A stretch of 7,669 bases of DNA from Methylophaga sp. (GCA_013139345.1 WTAY01000180.1:1-7669), one strand, 5' to 3'. Counted from the first letter of the stretch, positions 1 through 6,901 are shown. A program made the numbers and translations. The notes: generated by a model not told the origin, from the sequence alone.

Positions 1-1551
1 TCTTCTGTGATTAATAAAAATGCACTTCGAACGTTTATTGAAGGCGAGATTGAAAGTGCTAAAAGTGAAGGTGTACTTTTCTCATTACATTTAAAAGCAA
101 CAATGATGAAAGTTTCTGATCCTATTATTTTTGGTCATGTTGTCTCTGTCTTTTATAAAGATGTCTTTGAAAAACATGCGACAGTATTTGAACAAATTGG
201 TGTTGATATTAAAAATGGTCTTGGTGATGTCTACGCCAAAATAAAAAGCCTTCCAGAAGAGAAGCAAGCTGAAATTGAAGCTGACATTCAGGCTGTATAT
301 GCAACGCGTCCTGACTTAGCGATGGTTGATTCTGATAAAGGCATTACAAACCTCCATGTACCTTCTGATGTGATTGTAGATGCATCAATGCCGGCAATGA
401 TTCGTGCATCTGGTCAAATGTGGAATAAAGATGGGCAACAGCAAGATACCAAAGCGATTATTCCAGATCGTTGTTATGCGGGTATTTATCAGCAAACGAT
501 TGATTTTTGTAAGCAACATGGCGCGTTTGATCCAACAACAATGGGTAGTGTGCCTAATGTTGGCTTGATGGCGCAGAAAGCCGAAGAATATGGATCGCAT
601 GATAAAACGTTTGAAATTCCAACGTCAGGAACAGTACGTGTAATTGATGATAACGGCACGACATTACTTGAACATACTGTAGAGGAAGGCGATATCTGGC
701 GCATGTGTCAGGCGAAAGATGCACCAATTCAAGATTGGGTGAAGTTGGCAGTTAACCGAGCTCGCTTAAGTGGTACTCCCGCTGTATTTTGGTTAGATAA
801 AAACCGAGCTCATGATGCCCAGCTTATTGCTAAAGTTGAAAAATACTTACCTGAACATGATACCGATGGTTTGAATATCCAAATTTTGTCACCTGAAGAT
901 GCCATTCAGTTTTCACTAGAACGAATTCAAAAAGGTGAAGATACCATCTCTGTAACGGGTAATGTTTTACGTGATTATTTGACTGATCTGTTCCCAATTC
1001 TAGAATTGGGAACAAGTGCCAAAATGTTATCAATTGTTCCATTAATGAATGGTGGTGGCTTGTTTGAAACAGGAGCAGGTGGTACAGCCCCTAAACTGGT
1101 CGAGCAATTTTTACATGACGATCACTTACGCTGGGATTCATTAGGTGAATTCTTGGCGTTAGCTGCATCACTAGAGCATTTGAGTAATACTACGGGTAAT
1201 AAGAAAGCGAAGGTACTTGCCGACACCTTGGATAGTGCCACAGGACAATTCCTTGATAATAATAGATCACCATCAGGACGTATTGGTGAAATTGATAATC
1301 GTGGAAGCCATTTCTACCTAGCACTTTATTGGGCTCAAGCCTTAGCAGAACAATCAGATTCGCAAGAGTTACAAACTCATTTTACAAAATTAGCAAATGA
1401 ATTAGCTGAAAATGAAACTCAAATTATTGATGAGTTAAATTCTGCTCAAGGTTCCGCTGTTGAGCTTGATGGTACGTACTTTATTGATGAAGCATTAATG
1501 GCTGCATCAATGAGACCAAGTTCGACATTAAACATGTTAATCAATGCTTAA
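1..1551 (+). CDS. icd: Monomeric NADP-dependent isocitrate dehydrogenase, C-terminal part (5' truncated by window)
   Basis: Oxidatively decarboxylates isocitrate to 2-oxoglutarate with NADP+ in the cytoplasmic TCA cycle. The reading frame is open from base 1, giving 516 residues, so the GTG at position 7 is an internal valine and not a start. Family members are about 740 residues, so roughly 223 N-terminal residues lie upstream. The monomeric (not dimeric) family is recognised from its conserved blocks. These are HLKATMMKVSDPIIFGH near fragment residues 30-46, with K32 the likely counterpart of the catalytic lysine near position 255 in Azotobacter IDH. Next come SVPNVGLMAQKAEEYGS, FPILELGTSAKMLSIVP and GGGLFETGAGGTAPK. 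The last are RWDSLGEFLALAASLEHL and EIDNRGSHFYLALYWAQAL, which belong to the cofactor-binding end. No frameshift is seen. It converges on cysZ and the two stop codons overlap within bases 1548-1551. The family assignment is very secure; the gene symbol is conventional. Confidence 0.97.
   Translation, partial: SSVINKNALRTFIEGEIESAKSEGVLFSLHLKATMMKVSDPIIFGHVVSVFYKDVFEKHATVFEQIGVDIKNGLGDVYAKIKSLPEEKQAEIEADIQAVYATRPDLAMVDSDKGITNLHVPSDVIVDASMPAMIRASGQMWNKDGQQQDTKAIIPDRCYAGIYQQTIDFCKQHGAFDPTTMGSVPNVGLMAQKAEEYGSHDKTFEIPTSGTVRVIDDNGTTLLEHTVEEGDIWRMCQAKDAPIQDWVKLAVNRARLSGTPAVFWLDKNRAHDAQLIAKVEKYLPEHDTDGLNIQILSPEDAIQFSLERIQKGEDTISVTGNVLRDYLTDLFPILELGTSAKMLSIVPLMNGGGLFETGAGGTAPKLVEQFLHDDHLRWDSLGEFLALAASLEHLSNTTGNKKAKVLADTLDSATGQFLDNNRSPSGRIGEIDNRGSHFYLALYWAQALAEQSDSQELQTHFTKLANELAENETQIIDELNSAQGSAVELDGTYFIDEALMAASMRPSSTLNMLINA
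989..1014. repeat. 26-bp perfect palindrome inside icd
   Basis: The left half TGTTCCCAATTCT (989-1001) is the exact reverse complement of bases 1002-1014, with no spacer. The flanking bases, C988 and A1015, no longer pair. In the icd frame it encodes part of LFPILELGT, a conserved block of the family. It is phased so that the minus strand reads the same peptide. No T-run follows on either side, so it does not look like an intrinsic terminator. It could form an RNA hairpin or bind a dimeric protein, but function is unproven and codon choice over a conserved peptide could explain it. Confidence 0.9.
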
Positions 1552-2288
1552 ATAGCTTCCGCTTTAAACGTATCTAAATACAGCGCTGTTGCGCCTGCAA
1601 CAGCGGCTGGGATAACTAAGAAGTTAACAAATGGAATCATTGTTGCTCCCAATGTAGCAACACCAAAGCCAAGTGCCAAACTGCGTTTTTGTCTCAATAG
1701 CGCCCGTTGTTGGGGGAATTTTATTTGATGGTTACCCATTGGATAATCATGATAATCAATCGCTAACATCCAGCTTGAGAAAGCAATCCATAATATAGGT
1801 GCGATGATATTTACAACGGGTACCCATGACAGAATAAATAATGGGATCATCCACGCGACAAAATAAAGAAGTTTGCGAATTTCATTCCAGATCATTGATG
1901 GCGCATCTTTCATGATTTCTTTCAAATTAAGACCGATAGGTGGCTTGCCTTGCAGTTTTGTTTCTACCGCTTCGGCAAGCGCGCCATTAAATGGTGCTGC
2001 TAATATATTGGCAATAATAGAAAAACTGAAGAAGACAATAAGCAGAAGTAAACTGGCAAACAGCGGCCATATAATCCACATGATCCAGTTAAGTAACCAT
2101 TCTGGGATCCAAGTCGGCATCATTGCGTTAATCCATTGATCAAACTTTGTAATGCCTAACCAAATAGCAAAGCTGAATAGTATGGTGTTAATCGCCATGG
2201 GAATATAGGCAAACTTACGAATTCCTTTTTGATGAATTAGGCTAAAACCTTTCAGTAGGTAACGAGCACCACTAAATAAATCCTGCAT
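1548..2288 (-). CDS. cysZ: Sulfate transporter CysZ
   Basis: Inner-membrane protein that brings sulfate into the cell for cysteine synthesis (EI24/CysZ family). The 246-residue product is close to E. coli CysZ (253). It opens with GARYLLKGFSLIHQKGIRKFAYIP, typical of the family. Hydrophobic segments lie at about residues 26-46, 65-97, 140-175 and 205-236. Family-like signatures are AAPFNGALAE (97-106) and the loop DYPMGNHQIKFPQQRALL (181-198), which resembles the E. coli DNHKVPF region. The start ATG is 2 nt after the stop of the upstream sugar kinase (TAATTATG on the minus strand). A good AAGG ribosome site 7 nt upstream lies inside the last kinase codons, so the two are probably one transcript. 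In E. coli cysZ sits beside zipA and is divergent from it. Here it keeps that orientation but is separated from zipA by two genes. No CysB site could be identified. Its stop overlaps that of icd. Confidence 0.95.
   Translation of the reverse strand: MQDLFSGARYLLKGFSLIHQKGIRKFAYIPMAINTILFSFAIWLGITKFDQWINAMMPTWIPEWLLNWIMWIIWPLFASLLLLIVFFSFSIIANILAAPFNGALAEAVETKLQGKPPIGLNLKEIMKDAPSMIWNEIRKLLYFVAWMIPLFILSWVPVVNIIAPILWIAFSSWMLAIDYHDYPMGNHQIKFPQQRALLRQKRSLALGFGVATLGATMIPFVNFLVIPAAVAGATALYLDTFKAEAI
1581..1609. repeat. Strong GC-rich hairpin in the 3' end of cysZ, about 30 nt past the icd stop
   Basis: CGCTGTTGC (1584-1592) pairs perfectly with GCAACAGCG (1597-1605) across a 4-nt loop GCCT. CAG (1581-1583) then pairs with CTG (1607-1609), with a single bulged G at 1606, giving a 12-bp stem. 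It lies within codons for the Ala/Gly-rich end of cysZ. On the plus strand the following bases (GGATAACTAAG) contain no T-run; on the minus strand only a weak T-rich stretch follows. It could protect the 3' end of the icd transcript, but it is not a canonical intrinsic terminator. Confidence 0.55.
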
Positions 2289-2290
2289 AA

Positions 2291-3574
2291 TTAAACCTTA
2301 TCCTTTAATGAGTTTGATGCTAAACATGCAACACCGTATGCTGCTTCTGTATGTTTGGGAGTGATGAATGATACGGGGATAGCGTGCTGACGGATAGTCT
2401 GCCAAACTTTATTTACTGCACCACCGCCAACAGTACGAATAGAGTTTACAGCCGGTGCACCTGCTTGCTCGAGTACCTGATAAGCTTGCTGTTCAATATT
2501 AGCAATACCTTTTAGCATGCCATGTAAGCACTTAACATCATCCGTTGAGCGGGGCGATAGTCTCGGTTTTAATTCTGGATTGTTGATAGGAAAACGTTCG
2601 CCTTTTGATAATAAGGGGTAGTAGTCAGGCGTTTTATTATCAAGAGAGATTAACCGGCTTAGACGTTGTAGCTCACCAGAGTTAAAAAAGTGTTTAAGTA
2701 CAGCACTACCGGTATTGGATGCGCCACCTACCAGCCATTTATCACCAAGTCGATGACTGTAAACACCATGTTCTGGTAAAAAGATCGGCGTATCACTGAT
2801 TAGTTTTACAACTAGCGTTGAGCCTAATGATGTCACAGCATCACCGATTTGGTTAGCGCCTGTTGCAAGCAATGCGGCAATGCTATCTGTTGTTCCAGCA
2901 ACAATATTAGGAGCTGATGTTAAATTGAAGTGTGCACAGAGTTCATCTGACAATATGCCAATAAGCTGGCCCGGACTTACAACATCAGGTAATTGTGAAC
3001 GGTCAGCAATTGAGTCAATCCATTCTGGCCACTGGCGAGTGATTGGGTCATAACCGGTTTTAAGTGCATTATTTTCGTCACTTATTCCAAGTGGCGCACC
3101 GAGCTTAAAGTTAATCCAGTCTGCTTGATGTAATAAATGACAATGAGGTGGAAATGTGTGATTTTGTTGTAAGTATGCCAATTTAGCTAACCCACTACTT
3201 GCACCATGAGCTCCTGAGTTTGCAGGAGCAATGTCCGCAATGTGTTGGCTTTGCTCTACTGCTCTGGCATCGTTGTACATTAATATAGGGGTGAGGGGCT
3301 GGCCTAGCCCATCTGTAATTAAAATCGAACCAGAGGTTGCATCTACTGCAATGGCTTTGATTTCATAATGCTGACAGTGTGGAATTAGTTCTGAGAGAGC
3401 CTGTTTGACAAGGTGCCAGTGAGTGTCGGGATCTTGTTCTGAGATTGGTGAGTTATCGTGTGAAATTGTCAGAGCGCGTTGGCTTCTGGCAATAATATTC
3501 TGTTGTTGATCAATGGCAATAGCTCGACACCCTGAGGTGCCGAGATCAATACCGATATAGGCGTTATTAGCCAT
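2291..3574 (-). CDS. FGGY-family carbohydrate kinase, D-ribulose kinase-like (SePSK/AtXK-1 type)
   Basis: Predicted cytoplasmic ATP-dependent sugar kinase of the actin-like ATPase fold. The 427 residues match the compact FGGY branch that includes the Synechococcus SePSK protein (about 426 aa) and plant XK-1, reported as D-ribulose kinases, better than classical xylulokinases or glycerol kinases (about 480-500 aa). Visible motifs are the phosphate-1 loop IGIDLGTSGCRA (7-18, with D10 and T13), the second-strand block IAVDATSGSIL (75-85), DWINFKLG (152-159), the likely catalytic base D230 in VAGTTDS (225-231), and the adenosine motif TVGGGAVNKVW (381-391). The ATG gives a natural six-residue lead-in to the first strand, although its upstream sequence (GTACGCGTT) has no clear ribosome site. 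It lies 24 nt after queF and 2 nt before cysZ, suggesting translation coupled within one operon. Substrate specificity cannot be read from the sequence: ribulose is an inference from length and motif style, and xylulose or another pentulose is possible. Confidence 0.85.
   Translation of the reverse strand: MANNAYIGIDLGTSGCRAIAIDQQQNIIARSQRALTISHDNSPISEQDPDTHWHLVKQALSELIPHCQHYEIKAIAVDATSGSILITDGLGQPLTPILMYNDARAVEQSQHIADIAPANSGAHGASSGLAKLAYLQQNHTFPPHCHLLHQADWINFKLGAPLGISDENNALKTGYDPITRQWPEWIDSIADRSQLPDVVSPGQLIGILSDELCAHFNLTSAPNIVAGTTDSIAALLATGANQIGDAVTSLGSTLVVKLISDTPIFLPEHGVYSHRLGDKWLVGGASNTGSAVLKHFFNSGELQRLSRLISLDNKTPDYYPLLSKGERFPINNPELKPRLSPRSTDDVKCLHGMLKGIANIEQQAYQVLEQAGAPAVNSIRTVGGGAVNKVWQTIRQHAIPVSFITPKHTEAAYGVACLASNSLKDKV
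2296..2299 (-). promoter_or_regulatory. Ribosome binding site of cysZ inside the kinase 3' end
   Basis: On the minus strand AAGG lies 7 nt before the cysZ ATG and overlaps the final codons of the kinase. A second AAGGA lies just upstream (2301-2305). It supports the chosen cysZ start and indicates that ribosomes finishing the kinase end within reach of the cysZ initiation site. Confidence 0.6.
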
Positions 3575-3598
3575 AACGCGTACTATTCTTAAACCGTA

Positions 3599-3988
3599 CT
3601 AAGGTAACTGAACAGGTGTTGGTGCAACCCAACCTTCTTTTTTATGTTCAGCAACAACGGTTGTATAAACACCACCGCGAACATTAAAAATACCCGTAAT
3701 ACGCATAAAACGAGGGTCGGTTGCAGCAACAAGATCATCTAAGATCTGATTGGTTACTTTCTCATGAAATGCGCCTTCTTCACGGTATGTCCACATATAA
3801 AGTTTGAATGATTTTAATTCAACACATTTGAGATCAGGTACATAATCAATCTTGATTGTGGCAAAATCAGGTTGACCTGTCATTGGGCATAAACAAGTAA
3901 ATTCAGAAGTTTCAATGTGAATGGTATAATCACGTTCTGGAATCGCGTTGTCGAAGGTGTCAAGATCTTTGCTTGGAAGTGTGGACAT
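3599..3988 (-). CDS. queF: NADPH-dependent 7-cyano-7-deazaguanine (preQ0) reductase, type I QueF
   Basis: Reduces the nitrile of preQ0 to the aminomethyl group of preQ1, the step before insertion into tRNA in queuosine synthesis; cytoplasmic, tunnelling-fold family. The 129-residue protein has the catalytic residues in the expected order: nucleophile C34 in CLCPMTGQPDFA (32-43), D41, the QueF signature ELKSFKLYMW (57-66), and substrate-binding E76 in FHE. All sit 21 positions before the Bacillus subtilis counterparts (C55, D62, E97). The single-domain length marks the short type I form, unlike the roughly 280-residue two-domain enzyme of E. coli and Vibrio. The ATG is the only methionine before M36 and gives the usual short leader. 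No good ribosome site precedes it (CGAGACTTCCT). It is the first gene of a tight minus-strand cluster and is divergent from zipA. No preQ1 riboswitch fold was found upstream. Confidence 0.96.
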   Translation of the reverse strand: MSTLPSKDLDTFDNAIPERDYTIHIETSEFTCLCPMTGQPDFATIKIDYVPDLKCVELKSFKLYMWTYREEGAFHEKVTNQILDDLVAATDPRFMRITGIFNVRGGVYTTVVAEHKKEGWVAPTPVQLP

Positions 3989-4010
3989 AGGAAGTCTCGA
4001 TAATGATGAT
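3982..4010 (+). promoter_or_regulatory. Candidate sigma-70 promoter for zipA-ligA
   Basis: TGGACA at 3982-3987 (5 of 6 to TTGACA) is followed after 17 bp by GATGAT at 4005-4010 (4 of 6 to TATAAT). Transcription would start near 4017, about 34 nt before the zipA GTG. The -35 box overlaps the queF start codon. This rests on consensus matching alone; a second -10-like TATTAT at 4021-4026 lacks a matching -35. Confidence 0.35.
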
Positions 4011-4021
4011 AAAAACGAACT

Positions 4022-4050
4022 ATTATCCCTTAGTTGGAAGATTAATTTAA
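4022..4050 (-). promoter_or_regulatory. Candidate sigma-70 promoter for the queF-kinase-cysZ cluster
   Basis: Reading the minus strand, TTAAAT (4050-4045; 3 of 6) and GATAAT (4027-4022; 5 of 6) are 17 bp apart. This would start transcription roughly 27 nt before the queF ATG. The -35 match is poor, so it is supported mainly by position: the 62-bp divergent gap must hold the promoters for both clusters unless they lie inside coding sequence. Confidence 0.3.
4036..4040 (+). promoter_or_regulatory. Ribosome binding site of zipA
   Basis: GGAAG lies 10 nt before the GTG at 4051. An in-frame TAA sits directly before that GTG (4048-4050), so GTG is the first possible start, and it places the membrane anchor at the extreme N-terminus as the family requires. 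Confidence 0.55.
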
Positions 4051-4905
4051 GTGTTAGATATTGCTGTAATCATAATTTTGGTCATTGTTGCCTTTGCAGG
4101 CGTTGCTTGGTATGGCAATAGAAGTAGTCAGCAGCGAACAAAATTATTGGAAGAAATTGATGATATAGAACCCGAACTGGGAGATAGTGACAAGTTTGGT
4201 GCTTTATTTGACCAAGAGTTACAACATCAGTCTATTGAAAATGATCATTTTGAAATTGATGCAGAGCCAAAGATAACACTTTCTGAGAGTGTTAAATCTA
4301 TCGCTACAGCACCGGCTAAAGAGACTCAAATCAACATTACACTTGATGATGATTTGGATGACGCTGAACAAGCAATAGAGCAGCAAGCGGCAGAACCTCA
4401 AGAAGACATAGAATTAGACGATGTGCCTGAAGAGCCCGCCGTCATAAATGGCTGGGATATGGTTATTTCATTCACAGTCATGGCACGTGATGATCAACTT
4501 TTCTCAGGAAAATCAATTAAATCAACCTTAGAAAGTCTCGATTTACACTTTGGTGATTTACAAATTTTTCATAGAACACTACCCGGTCTTCGTAAACAAA
4601 CCTTATTTAGCGTTGCAAATATCTTAGATCCGGGCACATTAAATCCTGATGGTTTTGCAACAATGCGAACACCAGGTTTACTTGTTTTTGCACGATTACC
4701 GGGGCCAGTTAATGGTTTAACATTATTTGACGATTTGCTAGATGTCGCCCAAAAAATGACTGACAAATTGGATGGTACATTATGTGATGAGTCTCGTGAG
4801 GTGCTTAGCCAGTCTGCCATTGAGGACATGCGTAACCGTATTTTAAATCTAAACCTACAACTACAAGCAGAGCAAAGTAACTACAATAATGACTACTCAG
4901 ATTGA
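4051..4905 (+). CDS. zipA: Cell division protein ZipA
   Basis: Bitopic inner-membrane protein that tethers FtsZ filaments to the membrane and is needed to mature the Z ring. The 284 residues show the standard three-part layout. A single N-terminal membrane anchor covers about residues 2-21 (LDIAVIIILVIVAFAGVAWY). A flexible linker covers about 22-130. A C-terminal FtsZ-binding domain covers about 131-275, beginning INGWDMVISFTVMA and containing FGDLQIFHR, LFSVANILDPGTLNP and TPGLLVFARLPGP, close to the E. coli FGDMNIYHR / LFSLANMVKPGTFDP blocks. The linker is strongly acidic (many D and E) and shorter than in E. coli (328 aa in all), without the Pro/Gln-rich stretch. Translation starts at GTG directly after an in-frame stop. 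The last 17 nt overlap ligA in another frame, the familiar zipA-ligA pairing. The usual upstream smc is not seen; queF is divergent instead. Confidence 0.95.
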   Translation: MLDIAVIIILVIVAFAGVAWYGNRSSQQRTKLLEEIDDIEPELGDSDKFGALFDQELQHQSIENDHFEIDAEPKITLSESVKSIATAPAKETQINITLDDDLDDAEQAIEQQAAEPQEDIELDDVPEEPAVINGWDMVISFTVMARDDQLFSGKSIKSTLESLDLHFGDLQIFHRTLPGLRKQTLFSVANILDPGTLNPDGFATMRTPGLLVFARLPGPVNGLTLFDDLLDVAQKMTDKLDGTLCDESREVLSQSAIEDMRNRILNLNLQLQAEQSNYNNDYSD

Positions 4906-6901
4906 ATCTACACAACGAGCCAGTGAACTTAGAGACTTAATAAATAAATATAACTATCTCTATTATGTTATTGATAACCCAGAAGTTACTGATTCTGAAT
5001 ATGATCGTTTATTTAATGAACTTAAACAAATTGAACATAAACAGCCTGAGTTACTAACGGCTGATTCACCAACCCAAAGAGTGGGCGGGCGGGCACTTGA
5101 TAAGTTTAATCAAATCACTCATGCGATCCCAATGTTGTCATTGGATAATGTATTTAACACCGAAGACTTGAATGCGTTTGATCAACGCGTACGTGATTGG
5201 TTAAATACTCGTGAAGTACAAGTTTATGCTGCTGAACCTAAATTAGATGGCCTTGCTATCAGCCTGCGTTATGAACAAGGAATATTGGTTCAAGCAGCGA
5301 CTCGTGGTGATGGCGCTGTGGGTGAAGATGTTACCGTCAATGTAAGAACGATTCCTACTGTACCGTTAAAACTTATTGGTGATGATATCCCTGACGTGGT
5401 TGAAGTGCGTGGTGAGATCATTATGCCTAAAGCAGGCTTTGATGCGTTAAATATCAAACAGGTTGAAGAGGGCAAGAAACCCTTTGTTAACCCACGTAAT
5501 GCCGCAGCGGGTTCACTACGTCAATTAGATTCAAAAATAACGGCTAACCGTCCTCTAGCTATCTATTGTTATGGTTTAGGTGAGCTTATAGGAATGGATA
5601 AGCCAGCCACACATAGTGCCGCTATGAAGATGATTGAAAAGTGGGGCTGTCAGATTTCTCCAGAACTTGAATTGCTTGAAGGTGTAGATGCCTGTTTACG
5701 CTATATTGAGCAACTTGGTGAGCGTCGTGACAGCTTATCTTATGATATTGATGGTGTCGTATTGAAGATTGACAATATCCAACTACAACAACGCTTAGGC
5801 TTTGTTTCTAGGGCGCCACGTTGGGCAATTGCTCATAAGTTTCCTGCACAAGAAGAAATGACGGTTGTTGAAGATATTGAAATTCAAGTGGGTCGTACTG
5901 GAGCATTAACGCCAGTTGCACGTTTAAAACCTGTTTTCGTGGGTGGTGTGACGGTCAGTAATGCAACACTGCATAATCAAGATGAAATTGACCGTAAAGA
6001 TGTACGAGTAGGGGACACAGTTATAGTGCGTCGCGCGGGTGATGTTATTCCTGAGGTTGTGCAGGTGGTGATGTCAAAACGACCTGAACAAACAGTTAAC
6101 TTTAAGATTCCAAGCATCTGCCCAATTTGTGACTCTGAGGTTGAGCGTGTTGAAGGAGAAGCAATAGCGCGATGTAGTGGCGGTTTATATTGTCCTGCAC
6201 AACGTAAAGAGGCGATAAAGCATTTTGCATCACGCAAAGCGATGGATGTGGATGGGTTGGGTGACAAGCTCGTTGAACAGTTAGTTGATGAAGGTTTAAT
6301 CAACGACCCCGCAGATCTATTTCAACTCACTGTTGAACAATTATCATCGTTAGAACGTATGGGTGAAAAATCAGCCGTTAATTTAGTGAATGCATTAGAT
6401 GCTTCTAAACATACAAGATTTTCTCGATTCTTATTTGCATTAGGGATTCGAGAAGCGGGCGAAGCAACAACACGTTCATTAGCTAGTCATTTTTTAACAC
6501 TTGGTGCACTCAACGTTGCCAATGAAGATGCACTTATAGAAATCGAAGATGTAGGGCCAATAGTTGCCCATCACATAGTGACTTTTTTTCACCAAGAACA
6601 TAACCAACAGGTCATTGATCGATTATTAGCCGCAGGTGTTGATTGGCCAGAAGAGAAAAAAATTGCTGAAGATTCATTATTAAGTGGTAAGACCGTGGTG
6701 TTAACAGGCACCTTAGAACAGCTATCTCGTAGTGAAGCAAAAGAAAAGTTATTAGCCTTAGGTGCAAAGGTTGCTGGTAGCGTGTCAGCCAAAACAGACT
6801 ATGTTGTGGCAGGGCGTGATGCCGGTTCAAAATTAACAAAAGCAGAAAAATTGGGTATTACCGTGATGAGTGAATCAGACATGTTAGCGTGGTTTAATTA
6901 A
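4889..6901 (+). CDS. ligA: NAD-dependent DNA ligase LigA
   Basis: Seals nicks in duplex DNA during replication and repair, using NAD+ to adenylate its active-site lysine. The 670 residues equal the family standard (E. coli 671) and all domains are intact. The Ia domain carries YYVIDNPEVTDSEYD (25-39). The adenylation domain has nucleophile K118 in EPKLDG, plus K293 (VVLKID) and K317 (AHKFP). An OB fold spans roughly 320-405. The zinc finger has C411, C414, C429 and C435, the helix-hairpin-helix region spans about 445-590, and the BRCT domain 596-670. These lie three positions after the E. coli counterparts. Where E. coli Ia has YH, this protein has YY, which also occurs in other bacterial ligases. 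The ATG lies inside the end of zipA (17-nt overlap, different frame) with no clear ribosome site (AGTAACTACAATA), so translation probably depends on coupling to zipA. Its TAA directly abuts the GTG of the next gene. Confidence 0.98.
   Translation: MTTQIESTQRASELRDLINKYNYLYYVIDNPEVTDSEYDRLFNELKQIEHKQPELLTADSPTQRVGGRALDKFNQITHAIPMLSLDNVFNTEDLNAFDQRVRDWLNTREVQVYAAEPKLDGLAISLRYEQGILVQAATRGDGAVGEDVTVNVRTIPTVPLKLIGDDIPDVVEVRGEIIMPKAGFDALNIKQVEEGKKPFVNPRNAAAGSLRQLDSKITANRPLAIYCYGLGELIGMDKPATHSAAMKMIEKWGCQISPELELLEGVDACLRYIEQLGERRDSLSYDIDGVVLKIDNIQLQQRLGFVSRAPRWAIAHKFPAQEEMTVVEDIEIQVGRTGALTPVARLKPVFVGGVTVSNATLHNQDEIDRKDVRVGDTVIVRRAGDVIPEVVQVVMSKRPEQTVNFKIPSICPICDSEVERVEGEAIARCSGGLYCPAQRKEAIKHFASRKAMDVDGLGDKLVEQLVDEGLINDPADLFQLTVEQLSSLERMGEKSAVNLVNALDASKHTRFSRFLFALGIREAGEATTRSLASHFLTLGALNVANEDALIEIEDVGPIVAHHIVTFFHQEHNQQVIDRLLAAGVDWPEEKKIAEDSLLSGKTVVLTGTLEQLSRSEAKEKLLALGAKVAGSVSAKTDYVVAGRDAGSKLTKAEKLGITVMSESDMLAWFN

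Noticed and set aside
1..9. GTG at position 7 as the start of the isocitrate dehydrogenase
   Set aside because: The frame is open upstream to base 1 and the family is about 740 residues, so this is an internal codon of a gene cut by the window edge.
751..813. Repeated AACCGAGCTC (two copies about 50 nt apart)
   Set aside because: Both encode Asn-Arg-Ala in icd, which the family conserves in both places; a coincidence of codon choice rather than a repeat element.
830..1042. Minus-strand open frame sharing the peptide LFPILELGT with icd
   Set aside because: The shared peptide comes from the palindrome at 989-1014 read on the other strand; the rest has no protein-like character and the true coding strand is clear.
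3210..3229. 7-bp stem GCTCCTG / CAGGAGC within the kinase gene
   Set aside because: Short stem with a 6-nt loop inside coding sequence and no T-run; expected by chance.
3615..3643. Plus-strand hairpin followed by TTCTTTTTT, resembling an intrinsic terminator
   Set aside because: It lies antisense inside queF, has a bulged 6-bp stem, and no plus-strand gene ends nearby; the T-run is Lys and Glu codons of queF.
3989..4050. PreQ1 riboswitch upstream of queF
   Set aside because: The minus-strand leader is too short and lacks the C-rich loop and A-rich tail needed for the preQ1-I pseudoknot.
4961..4970. Tyr in place of the E. coli Ia-domain His in LigA as a lost catalytic residue
   Set aside because: Tyr-Tyr at this position also occurs in other functional bacterial ligases, so this is normal variation.
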